NCBI GenBank assembly: GCA_002304925.1
Contig: DBPT01000021.1
Span: 7,563-71,562 of the forward strand
Reading direction: 5' to 3'
DNA length: 64,000 bases
From: Prolixibacteraceae bacterium UBA1413
GTDB lineage: Bacteria > Bacteroidota > Bacteroidia > Bacteroidales > Prolixibacteraceae
The notes below the pieces were generated by a model. It made no database searches. It worked only from the letters and a program-made list of their open reading frames with translations, and was not told where the DNA came from. Positions 17,933 through 25,738 of the stretch are shown here, piece by piece (the stretch's first letter is position 1; the number at the start of each line of letters is the position of its first letter). The translations under genes were made by a program, and so were the position numbers.

Positions 17933-19084
17933 TTATTGTCTGAAGATCTCTTCGGCAATAAGGGCATTTTCGACCGGCCGGGCATACATTTTGCAAAACC
18001 TGCGGGCCACTTCTTCCGGATTATAGGGAATTGCCTCCTGCGCCTGAGAGATCATTTTTTTGAATTCCACAATATCATTCGCTGTGTAATTTTCCAGGAA
18101 TTCCCCGGTTCCGTTAAGCATTTCGTAAGCTACGTAATTAAAAGGCCACAGCTTGTAATACTGGTGAATCCGGTGGTCAATCCGTTCGACCAGCGCCTGC
18201 ATGAATTCGTTTACCGGCAGTTGATCAATGGATTCAAGGAAGCTGGTCAGGATCGGTCTCCCAAATGAAAAATGGACCCTGCCCTTGGGGTTTGACAAGC
18301 CGGAGGCCATGCTGCGAAGGTCATCTTCCGGGGTTTTCTGGTAACCATCGGTATCCCTTCTGATCAGTTCAGCAGTCTTGGAGATTCCGCATGGCTCAAT
18401 TTCATAGGATATGGAGAGCGGGATGATGGTCAGTTCTGAAAAACCTTCTGCCAGCGTTTTTGTATTGCTCAGATTCAGCATTTTTAAAATAGCCACCTGG
18501 GTCTGATCATTTCCGTCCTTGGTCCTTCCTTCCCGCTGGGCAATCCATACCGAGAGGTTTTTCCCCGTAATGCTCTCCCTGATGTAGGTGGAAAGCTTTT
18601 TGGAAGCTTCCAGCAATTCCCGGGCTGAAATGTTCCTTTTTACCACAAATGCCCGGTTCAGTTTAACCACATGGGTGATCCAGTCATAAATCAGCAGATT
18701 ATCCCCGATGGCAATCTGGGTGGTGTTCATCCCTTGCTGTACGATCACATAATTGAGAAAGGCGGAATCGAGGATGATATCCCGGTGATTTGAAATAAAA
18801 AGATAAGCTTGGTGTTTGTCAAGAGTTTCAACACCGCTGGTCATGAGCCCATCGGTGGAGGATCTGATAACGTCTTCCACAAAACGGTACACAAAGGTAT
18901 GCTGAAGCTGTTCAATGGTCTTCACTTTGGAGAGCAACTCCCTGAAATGCGCTTCTTTTTGTTCGTCGGGGAAAATGAATTTCAGTACTTCGGAAAATAC
19001 CTGGTCTTCCAGCAAGTTCTTTATTTTTTCGGGGATTTCTTCATCATTGTATGGACGGATATCGTCGTATTCGCTCGACACCAT
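17933..19084 (-). CDS. PlsC/PlsB-like glycerolipid acyltransferase
   Basis: The 383-residue protein resembles the 1-acyl-glycerol-3-phosphate acyltransferase superfamily, which transfers acyl chains to glycerol phosphates at the membrane. Motif I appears as FISNHRDIILDSAFLNYV near residue 95, with one more residue between His and Asp than the usual HX4D. Motif III appears as REGRTKDGNDQTQ near 190, and a later segment resembles motif IV (IIPLSISYEIEP). There is no obvious membrane anchor. I recall close Bacteroidota proteins annotated simply as 1-acyl-sn-glycerol-3-phosphate acyltransferase. The exact acceptor is uncertain. Confidence 0.75.
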   Translation of the reverse strand: MVSSEYDDIRPYNDEEIPEKIKNLLEDQVFSEVLKFIFPDEQKEAHFRELLSKVKTIEQLQHTFVYRFVEDVIRSSTDGLMTSGVETLDKHQAYLFISNHRDIILDSAFLNYVIVQQGMNTTQIAIGDNLLIYDWITHVVKLNRAFVVKRNISARELLEASKKLSTYIRESITGKNLSVWIAQREGRTKDGNDQTQVAILKMLNLSNTKTLAEGFSELTIIPLSISYEIEPCGISKTAELIRRDTDGYQKTPEDDLRSMASGLSNPKGRVHFSFGRPILTSFLESIDQLPVNEFMQALVERIDHRIHQYYKLWPFNYVAYEMLNGTGEFLENYTANDIVEFKKMISQAQEAIPYNPEEVARRFCKMYARPVENALIAEEIFRQ

Positions 19085-19115
19085 GATAAATTTGGTTTAT
19101 TCCTCGACAAAGTAA

Positions 19116-19123
19116 CAAAATTA
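19116..19123 (-). promoter_or_regulatory. Promoter -7 box for the acyltransferase
   Basis: TAATTTTG on the minus strand matches TAnnTTTG, 32 bp before the acyltransferase start. It lies in the 43-bp gap after the upstream HhH-barrel gene, so the two are probably separate transcripts. Confidence 0.4.
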
Positions 19124-19127
19124 GTTG

Positions 19128-21176
19128 TTAAAACCTGTAGCGGAACTCTATTTTAACTTCTGTTTTGGAATTATTGCCGATTTCCTGATGACCCGAACTG
19201 ATTTTATCGCGGTCGAAATAGCAACTGTTGGCGATTTTGAACCATACGCAGGTGTTCCTGGTGAGATTTCCCCTGATGTTGATATAGCTGCGGATTCCCT
19301 CGCCATAGAAAGAGAGTGATGAAAAGGCATAGAGCACATCATTTTCAAAGGTGTAGATTCTGGTGTCGTAGGAATCTGTTCTGAACCAGGAGAAGCGGAG
19401 GTTTGCGGAAAGTGGGCCCTTGGCCGGTGTCCAGGTAAGGTTTTGGCTTATCATGATTCCGTTTTCACGGTCACGGGACCTGATCTGGCTCATTTCAGCC
19501 CTTGTCTGCAGGGAGATCCTGTCATTCAGGAGGTAACTGGCCTGCACCCTCAGGTTATCCCTTGTGCCGGTTTCGGTGACGTACAGGTTTCCGTCATGGT
19601 CTTTGGCTGGTTTTACCCTGCTTCTTACCCTGATGGTTCCTGAGAGCCGGCGGGATATCTTCAGGTCGGCACGAGCCATCCATTCGCTTCCCGATGAAGG
19701 GGATGCGGTGCCATACACCAGCCAGGGACGGGTGTACCAGTCGGCACACGCCGACAAGGTTACTTTCGCGGCGGGGAAAATTCTGAGTCCCGCAAAAAGT
19801 CCGGTTTCATTGTTGGCTTTGTCATTGACGGCGAATGCGTTGGCCCAGGTGGCATGATAATTTCGCTGAAAGTGCCGGCAGGAGAGGGAGAGCTGCATCT
19901 GGTCGTGGAGTCGGGCTTCAATTCCCTGAAAAAAGGCCATCCCCCCGGAACGTGATACCGCCGCTTCACCATAAAACTGAACATTTGTCGTGACCCAACG
20001 GTAGTCAATTCCCGCGTTGAGATTTTCCTTCCCCCGGAACAGGAATTTTTGGTACAACTGTTCTCCCTGATTCATGGGAAGCCCGAAAGTTTCGGCCAGG
20101 GCTGTGAATCCTGCCTTCAACCGGGAGGATGTCACCGTATAGAACAGGGCTGCCACACTGTGCCTGACACTCTTTCTATCACTGATTTCGGAGCAGGTAC
20201 GGTGATATCCCGAGGTTTGCAGAGTGGTAAAGTGCATCGTACTGTCTTCCTCTATGGCTAGGTTTGCATCGGTTTTCCGGGAGGATACCAGCAGGTTAAG
20301 GCTGCCGTTCCACATCTTGAAAGTTGCTGCAGCGCCCCTGAAGAAACGGTTTTCGTCAGAGGAGGTATAGGGCGTGATGGTGCTCTGGTTCCTCGACGCT
20401 CCCATGACATCGGAGGTTCTTCCCAGGGCAAAACCCTGCCACAAAACCAATCCTTGTCCTGTCCGGGCGGTGTAATCCCCTACGACCAGAACCGGAATCC
20501 TGTCATTAATTCTGATGGCGGCATGATAAGAGCAGAAGTCAAAGCCTGTGCGGGCAGGTTTCCGCATAAAGGGTTCACCCGGATCTTTGTCGCCGGTGAA
20601 ACCCATTTGCAGCTTTCCGGGCAGTTCGTATTTGTACCGGGTATATATTTTTTCCGGGCTTCCCTGGTAGGCCGGTGGATTGTCCCCGTCACGACGATAT
20701 CCTGCAGCAGTTGGGAAAGTTCTCCCGCCGCGCACCATCAGGTCATGATATCCTTTCCTCTTGAAAAGGGAGTCGGGCTCTCCCGGGGAACCAGTTTCCC
20801 CGGCCACAATGAAAAAGGAGAGCTTTTCCGCGATTTCCCTGTTTATGGAAGGGATGGATGCCAGTTCATAAACCGTGAAAAACGGGCCGTATTTTTCCCG
20901 GAATTCCAGAATTTCAGCTGCCATCAGTTCATTGATAAACGGGATTTTCAGCAACTCCTCCCTTCCTGCTTTGTTGATATTGACCCGATTTTCATGGAGG
21001 AGTTGCAGTTCCTCGAGCCATGCTGTCAATTCTTCCTCCTGCTCTTCCAATTCCCCGGCCAGCGATTCCAGCAGTTCTTCCAGGGAGTGGTATCTTGCTC
21101 CGGGTTGCTGGGCCTTCACGCAACAGGGGAGCAGGAGGCGCAGGATCACCAGTGACAGGGTCAGCATTCTTATCAT
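19128..21176 (-). CDS. ComEA-like helix-hairpin-helix protein with predicted outer-membrane barrel
   Basis: The 682-residue protein has a signal peptide (about 1-22, ending VKAQ), an acidic coiled-coil stretch (30-60), and a double helix-hairpin-helix segment at 64-124. That segment follows the ComEA pattern: VNINKAGREELLKIP, then ILEFREKYGPFFTVYELASI. The remaining 550 residues are rich in alternating aromatic and polar strands and end in IEFRYRF, the terminal aromatic signature of outer-membrane barrels. The hairpin glycines typical of DNA-binding HhH (GIG) are replaced by FIN and SIN, so DNA binding is doubtful. The start overlaps the stop of the PorV-like gene in an ATGA, so the pair is translationally coupled. 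Function unknown. Confidence 0.7.
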   Translation of the reverse strand: MIRMLTLSLVILRLLLPCCVKAQQPGARYHSLEELLESLAGELEEQEEELTAWLEELQLLHENRVNINKAGREELLKIPFINELMAAEILEFREKYGPFFTVYELASIPSINREIAEKLSFFIVAGETGSPGEPDSLFKRKGYHDLMVRGGRTFPTAAGYRRDGDNPPAYQGSPEKIYTRYKYELPGKLQMGFTGDKDPGEPFMRKPARTGFDFCSYHAAIRINDRIPVLVVGDYTARTGQGLVLWQGFALGRTSDVMGASRNQSTITPYTSSDENRFFRGAAATFKMWNGSLNLLVSSRKTDANLAIEEDSTMHFTTLQTSGYHRTCSEISDRKSVRHSVAALFYTVTSSRLKAGFTALAETFGLPMNQGEQLYQKFLFRGKENLNAGIDYRWVTTNVQFYGEAAVSRSGGMAFFQGIEARLHDQMQLSLSCRHFQRNYHATWANAFAVNDKANNETGLFAGLRIFPAAKVTLSACADWYTRPWLVYGTASPSSGSEWMARADLKISRRLSGTIRVRSRVKPAKDHDGNLYVTETGTRDNLRVQASYLLNDRISLQTRAEMSQIRSRDRENGIMISQNLTWTPAKGPLSANLRFSWFRTDSYDTRIYTFENDVLYAFSSLSFYGEGIRSYINIRGNLTRNTCVWFKIANSCYFDRDKISSGHQEIGNNSKTEVKIEFRYRF

Positions 21177-21997
21177 GGGATCCAGCTAATTCCTGCCCTC
21201 GGGGTAAGCCCCAGCGCATCGTGGTATGAGAAAGCAATGTCAAAACGGAACCGGCGGAACTGAAAACCGCTCCCCATTGAGAAGGTAAGCGGAGCTCCGT
21301 AAACTCCGCAACGGAAAGAAATGGCCTCGTCGGGCGTGTATTCCACTCCTGTCCTGACCCTGGCCGGCTGATTCCTGACTTTTTCCAGTTCTCCGCACAG
21401 TACCAGCGTGCTGTGGGGAAACCAGGCAAAACCGGCTTCCCCTCCCGGGGGAATTTCCGTTTTGCCTCCCGGGGAATTCATTTTTGCCTGGACGGGATTG
21501 AAAATAAACACTCCTGCCATCAGCTGTTCCGAAATGCAGCCCATCACGCCTCCTTCTACGGTGAAGGCTGATGACAGATCGCGGTTTTCGGGCATCTTCT
21601 CATACAAATAGTCAAATCCGATGCCTGCGTAAATATGGTCTCCCAGAGTTTTGGAATAGGCAATTTTCGCTTTGCCCTCCTGGTAAATCGTATTCCCCAA
21701 CCGCTGAAATCCGAATCCAAAACTGCCTGAATTTGTCGGAATAATCACTCCGCAGGCCATCAGAGGAAATTCTTTCAGCAGGAACAGCGATTCATAATAC
21801 AGCGTAACGGAGGTATGCTTCAGGGAAGTGATGCCTGCCGGATTGTGGAATACTGATTCAATTCCTGGCAGGGCTACCGTCGCGGAAGATAATGCTGCTG
21901 ACCGTGCGCCGGGCTGGCGATTGACAATAGCCGGGCTGATAACAGGCAAAAATTCAATCAACGCGGAAATCAAAAAACGTAACGCCCATTTTTTCAT
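21173..21997 (-). CDS. PorV/PorQ-like outer-membrane protein
   Basis: This 274-residue protein (from ATG 21997) has a hydrophobic signal peptide followed by a FadL/PorV-like start: ARSAALSSATVALPGIESVF then HNPAGI, the 'NPA' turn seen in PorV and FadL barrels. Gly-aromatic strands follow to the C-terminus (DALGLTPRAGISWIP). PorV and PorQ shuttle or tether type IX secretion cargo in Bacteroidota, but this family is broad and T9SS involvement is not shown here. A longer frame starts at 22009; MKKWALRF at 21997 is a more natural signal-peptide start. It is the first gene of a two-gene unit with the HhH-barrel protein. Confidence 0.65.
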   Translation of the reverse strand: MKKWALRFLISALIEFLPVISPAIVNRQPGARSAALSSATVALPGIESVFHNPAGITSLKHTSVTLYYESLFLLKEFPLMACGVIIPTNSGSFGFGFQRLGNTIYQEGKAKIAYSKTLGDHIYAGIGFDYLYEKMPENRDLSSAFTVEGGVMGCISEQLMAGVFIFNPVQAKMNSPGGKTEIPPGGEAGFAWFPHSTLVLCGELEKVRNQPARVRTGVEYTPDEAISFRCGVYGAPLTFSMGSGFQFRRFRFDIAFSYHDALGLTPRAGISWIP

Positions 21998-22137
21998 TTC
22001 ACACCCCAATTGGTTTTATGTCAAGGGTAGTTCAATATACGAAAAAAAAACATTCCCCGCCAGATTTTCCGGCAAAAGGATGTGCGTTTCAGAAAAAAAA
22101 GCGAAATTTCGTGACGGACGGGCAGTCTCCCGGGTCC

Positions 22138-22641
22138 TCAGACTTTGAATTTGTACTGAATGTTTTTCAGTTCTTCGTTGGCCTTCACGATTTTATCCTT
22201 CAGTCCTTCCTTATAAAGGATAAATTTCTGCATCACCTCTCCGTCGCCCGATGCCAGGATTTGAACCGCAAGGAGTGCGGCATTGAGGGATCCGTTGATA
22301 GCGACGGTAGCCACCGGAATTCCCGGGGGCATCTGGACGACGGCCAGGAGTGAATCCATTCCTTCGAGGCTGGCCTTTATGGGCACGCCGATGACCGGAA
22401 GCGGGGTCATGGCGGCAATCACACCCGGAAGGTGAGCTGCCATTCCTGCCCCTGCTATGATGACTTTTATGCCCCGATCCCGGGCGGTGCGGGCAAAGTG
22501 TTCCACTTCCGAAGGGGTTCTGTGGGCTGAAAGCGCATTCATCTCAAATGGAATTCCGAAATCATCCAGGATTTTGGCAGCCGCTTCCATCACATTGAGA
22601 TCGGAAGTGCTCCCCATGATAATGCTTACTTTTGGTGCCAT
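22138..22641 (-). CDS. purE: N5-carboxyaminoimidazole ribonucleotide mutase
   Basis: PurE (class I) rearranges N5-CAIR to CAIR in purine synthesis. The 167 residues contain the signature loops IIMGSTSDLNVMEAAAKIL, NALSAHRTPSEVEHFA, AGAGMAAHLPGVIAAMTPLP and GIPVATVAINGSLNAALLA, with the catalytic His in SAHRTP. Class I enzymes need a PurK partner, which is not in this window. The gene is divergent from hpt, placing a purine synthesis gene next to a purine salvage gene; shared control is possible but not visible in the 116-bp spacer. Confidence 0.96.
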   Translation of the reverse strand: MAPKVSIIMGSTSDLNVMEAAAKILDDFGIPFEMNALSAHRTPSEVEHFARTARDRGIKVIIAGAGMAAHLPGVIAAMTPLPVIGVPIKASLEGMDSLLAVVQMPPGIPVATVAINGSLNAALLAVQILASGDGEVMQKFILYKEGLKDKIVKANEELKNIQYKFKV

Positions 22642-22757
22642 GTGCAGCGCTTAATGTTTTTAATGTTCAAATAGTTTTGTTACTTTGTGACCTTTCATTG
22701 GCTAAATTACTGTAATTTCACAATACTGAATCAGCTAATCAAAAAAAACGGGCTACC

Positions 22758-23300
22758 ATGGATCAGGTGACACTTCGTGACAAAACATTCAGACTTTATA
22801 TTCCGCAGGAAAAAATAGAATCGGTCATAAAAAGGATGGCCCGTCAAATGAATGAAGACCTCCGGGGGAAGGATCCGCTGTTTGTATGTGTGCTGAACGG
22901 GGCTTTCATGTTTGCCGCTGAACTGCTGAAAAATATAGAGTTGACGGAATCGGAGATCACCTTTGTAAAAATGGCTTCCTATCGCGGAATTCATTCCACT
23001 GGCATCATCCGTCAACTGATCGGGTTGAACGAAGTGATCGAAAACCGTACCGTGGTGGTACTGGAGGATATTGTCGATTCAGGAAGTACCATTGAAAACA
23101 TCATTCAACAGTTAAAGGACATGAATCCCGGGGAAATAAAGCTGGCTACGCTGCTTTTGAAACCCGGAGCCCTGGTGAAGAAGGTAAACCTTGATTATGT
23201 CGGAATGGAGATACCCAATGACTTCATCGTAGGTTACGGACTCGACTACGATGGTTATGGGCGAAACCTGAGGGATATTTACGCGGTTGTTGAGAATTAA
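22758..23300 (+). CDS. hpt: Hypoxanthine phosphoribosyltransferase
   Basis: Hpt salvages hypoxanthine and guanine with PRPP to give IMP and GMP. The 180-residue type I PRTase shows the PRPP-binding signature VVVLEDIVDSGSTIENII near residue 96, the N-terminal VLNGAFMFAAELL near 45, the flexible-loop region FVKMASYRGIHSTG, and the C-terminal VGYGLDYDGYGRNLRDIYAV. It is the first gene of hpt-adk-obgE-PAP2. A weak -7 match (TTACTTTG, one mismatch) lies about 70 bp upstream. Confidence 0.95.
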   Translation: MDQVTLRDKTFRLYIPQEKIESVIKRMARQMNEDLRGKDPLFVCVLNGAFMFAAELLKNIELTESEITFVKMASYRGIHSTGIIRQLIGLNEVIENRTVVVLEDIVDSGSTIENIIQQLKDMNPGEIKLATLLLKPGALVKKVNLDYVGMEIPNDFIVGYGLDYDGYGRNLRDIYAVVEN

Positions 23301-23317
23301 TTATAATCTTGTGATAT

Positions 23318-23902
23318 ATGCTGAATCTTGTTTTATTTGGCCCTCCGGGTGCCGGGAAAGGTACCCAGGCTGAGTTTCTGACCGTTTCATACCAGTTGAT
23401 TCATTTATCCACGGGTGACCTGCTGCGCAGTGAGATCTCCGGGCAGACCCGTTTAGGGCTCGAAGCCAAAAGCTTCATGGACAAGGGGGAACTTGTGCCT
23501 GACGCTGTGGTGATCGGAATGATCAAATTGAAACTGGAAGCCCATTCTGAAGCCAGGGGTTTTATTTTTGACGGATTCCCCCGTACGGTTGAGCAGGCGC
23601 AAGCCCTGGATGAAATGCTGAATGCCGGCGGGATGCCCATTTCAGGGATGCTTTCACTTGAAGTGGAACGGCAGGAATTGATCAAACGGCTTCTGGGAAG
23701 GGGGATGGTCTCAGGACGCGCCGATGACCAGGATCAGGCGGTGATCGAAAACAGGATCAATGTATATGTGGAGAAAACCGCTCCTCTGATCAAATATTAC
23801 GAAGCCCAGGGAAAACACTTTGGCATCAATGGTATGGGGACCATTCCTGAGATTGCGGAACGGCTGAAGAAAACTGTCGACAGCCTGACTTGTCAATGTT
23901 GA
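23318..23902 (+). CDS. adk: Adenylate kinase
   Basis: Adk interconverts ATP and AMP with two ADP. The 194-residue protein has the P-loop GPPGAGKGTQAEFL, the AMP-binding LSTGDLLRSEI, DGFPRTVEQAQALDEML near residue 84, and GRADDQDQAVIENRINVY near 130. It is the short form with no zinc-binding LID cysteines. It lies 17 bp after hpt, a sensible purine salvage pairing, and 43 bp before obgE. Confidence 0.96.
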   Translation: MLNLVLFGPPGAGKGTQAEFLTVSYQLIHLSTGDLLRSEISGQTRLGLEAKSFMDKGELVPDAVVIGMIKLKLEAHSEARGFIFDGFPRTVEQAQALDEMLNAGGMPISGMLSLEVERQELIKRLLGRGMVSGRADDQDQAVIENRINVYVEKTAPLIKYYEAQGKHFGINGMGTIPEIAERLKKTVDSLTCQC

Positions 23903-23945
23903 TCCCTGGTTGTTGCATAGAAAACCAGGTAATTCCATTACGCGG

Positions 23946-24938
23946 ATGTCTGAATCCAATTTTGTCGATTATGTAAAAATTTTCTGTCAGTCGGGAAACG
24001 GGGGTCCCGGGTCTGCCCATCTGCGAAGGGAGAAGTTTGTTCCTAAAGGCGGTCCTGACGGGGGTGACGGAGGTCGGGGCGGTCACATCATCCTGAAGGG
24101 GAACAGCCAGTTGTGGACCCTCCTTCACCTGAAATACCACCGGCATATCAAGGCCGGGCACGGGGGGCACGGCGGGAAGCAGTGTCGTTTCGGAGCCAGC
24201 GGTGAAGACAAGGTCATAGAAGTGCCCCTGGGCACGGTGGTGAAAGATGCTGAATCCGGCAATTTTCTTGCGGAAGTCACCCATGAGGGAGAGACCCTCA
24301 TCCTTTTCGAAGGAGGTCGCGGGGGGTTGGGAAATACCCACTTCAAGTCGGCCACCCAGCAAACCCCCCGGTTTGCCCAACCGGGAGAACCCGGTATTGA
24401 AGCCTGGGTGATCATGGAACTGAAAATCCTGGCTGACGTCGGTTTGGTGGGCTTTCCCAGTTCCGGAAAATCTACTCTTCTCTCAGTTGTGTCTGCCGCA
24501 AAGCCTAAAATTGCCGATTATCCCTTTACGACCCTGGTCCCCAATATCGGCATCGTGAGTTACCGGGACCAGCAATCGTTCGTCATGGCCGATATCCCTG
24601 GGATCATCGAAGGAGCTCATGCGGGGAGAGGCCTTGGTCTTCGCTTCCTGCGGCATATAGAACGCAATGCCATGTTGCTCATCCTGGTCCCCGCCGATAG
24701 CAAGGACCACCGGAAAGAGTATTTCATCCTGATGGATGAGCTGGGAAAATACAATCCGGAACTTCTCGACAAACAACGGTTTCTGGTAATCAGCAAGGCC
24801 GACATGCTTGATGACGTTTTGATGGCGGAGATCAGCCGGCTGTTCCCCGATATTCCCCACCTGTTTATTTCGTCGGTTTCCGGGTACCAAATCGTCGCCC
24901 TGAAAGACAAAATCTGGCAGATACTAAAAGAAAACTGA
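23946..24938 (+). CDS. obgE: Obg/CgtA GTPase
   Basis: Obg is an essential GTPase involved in late 50S ribosome assembly and stress signalling. From ATG 23946 the 330 residues hold the glycine-rich Obg fold (FCQSGNGGPGSAHLRREKFV, GGPDGGDGGRGGHIILKG) over about 1-158, and the G domain with G1 GFPSSGKSTLLSVVSAAKP, G3 DIPGIIEGAHAGRGLG, G4 ISKADML and G5 ISSVSG. There is no C-terminal OCT domain. An upstream in-frame ATG at 23910 would add 12 residues unlike the family, so I use the start that begins MSESNFVDYVKIF. The stop overlaps the next gene (TGATG). Confidence 0.96.
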   Translation: MSESNFVDYVKIFCQSGNGGPGSAHLRREKFVPKGGPDGGDGGRGGHIILKGNSQLWTLLHLKYHRHIKAGHGGHGGKQCRFGASGEDKVIEVPLGTVVKDAESGNFLAEVTHEGETLILFEGGRGGLGNTHFKSATQQTPRFAQPGEPGIEAWVIMELKILADVGLVGFPSSGKSTLLSVVSAAKPKIADYPFTTLVPNIGIVSYRDQQSFVMADIPGIIEGAHAGRGLGLRFLRHIERNAMLLILVPADSKDHRKEYFILMDELGKYNPELLDKQRFLVISKADMLDDVLMAEISRLFPDIPHLFISSVSGYQIVALKDKIWQILKEN

Positions 24939-25624
24939 TGGAATGGATTGAATCCTTGTTTTACTTTGACGAACAGCTTTTTCTGCGCCTTAACGGGATT
25001 AATTCGCCCTGGTGGGATACTGCCATGCTTTTCATTACCCGGAAAGAGAGTTGGTTACCTCTTTACATCACGGTGATCTGGCTCATCATCCGCACCTACG
25101 GTAAACAATCCTGGTTTGTACTGGCATTTCTGGTGATGGGATTGGTGGTGAGTGACCAGGGAACGGGGATACTCAAGGAAATCGTGGAAAGAGCGAGACC
25201 GGGATACGATCCCGACACCGCCCCTCTTACCCATATCGTCATTCACAAGGGCGGGGAATTCGGATTTCCCTCTTCCCATGCTTCCAACACTTTCTTCCTC
25301 CTGACATTCACCGCACTTCTTTTCAGAAACCGTTATACCTTCATGATTTTTCTGGTATGGGCATTGCTGGTCTCCTATTCCCGGATATATACAGGCGTGC
25401 ATTTTCCCCTCGATATTGCCGGGGGGTGGATTTTCGGAATTTTTACCGGCTGGTTTTTTTATCGGCTGCTTTCCTGGGGGGCATCACGCAGAGGCGGCAG
25501 AAAAACCATCGGGAAAAAGGCACTCCCCGGAAAGCATGCTCTCATTGCGGCAGTGGTCTTCTTTACCGTTAGCATGACCTTGTTGACAATGGTCTTTCTG
25601 CTGCACAAATATGATTTCCTGTAA
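24938..25624 (+). CDS. PAP2-family membrane phosphatase
   Basis: The 228-residue polytopic protein has all three PAP2 acid-phosphatase motifs: KEIVERARP (KX6RP) near residue 81, PSSHAS (PSGH-like) near 110, and SRIYTGVHFPLDI (SRX5HX3D) near 147. Family members dephosphorylate lipid phosphates such as undecaprenyl pyrophosphate or phosphatidylglycerol phosphate at the inner membrane. The substrate cannot be told from sequence. Its start overlaps the obgE stop by one base, indicating coupling. A C-terminal basic loop (RRGGRKTIGKKALPGK) precedes the last membrane segment. Confidence 0.88.
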   Translation: MEWIESLFYFDEQLFLRLNGINSPWWDTAMLFITRKESWLPLYITVIWLIIRTYGKQSWFVLAFLVMGLVVSDQGTGILKEIVERARPGYDPDTAPLTHIVIHKGGEFGFPSSHASNTFFLLTFTALLFRNRYTFMIFLVWALLVSYSRIYTGVHFPLDIAGGWIFGIFTGWFFYRLLSWGASRRGGRKTIGKKALPGKHALIAAVVFFTVSMTLLTMVFLLHKYDFL

Positions 25625-25637
25625 GGAGGATTACAGG
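25618..25637 (+). terminator. Hairpin across the PAP2 stop codon
   Basis: CCTGTAA and TTACAGG form a perfect 7-bp stem around the loop GGAGGA, starting within the last sense codon and including the TAA. No T-run follows directly, so termination is possible but unproven. Confidence 0.35.
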
Positions 25638-25714
25638 GTTGTCAGAAGTTTTTATCAACCGGGACCTGTTTATTTCTGAAATTATTTATTCCCTGAATCC
25701 GCTTCACTTTTAGC

Positions 25715-25723
25715 TATATTTGC
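25715..25723 (+). promoter_or_regulatory. Promoter -7 box for parE-parC-aroK
   Basis: TATATTTGC is a perfect TAnnTTTGC match, 15 bp before the parE ATG, giving a very short leader (about 9 nt) that contains AGGAG. Confidence 0.6.
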
Positions 25724-25738
25724 AGAAAATTCCAGGAG

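Noticed and set aside
22680..22687. TTACTTTG as a promoter for hpt
   Set aside because: It has one mismatch at a conserved -7 position, is far from the start and has no -33 partner; too weak to list as a feature.
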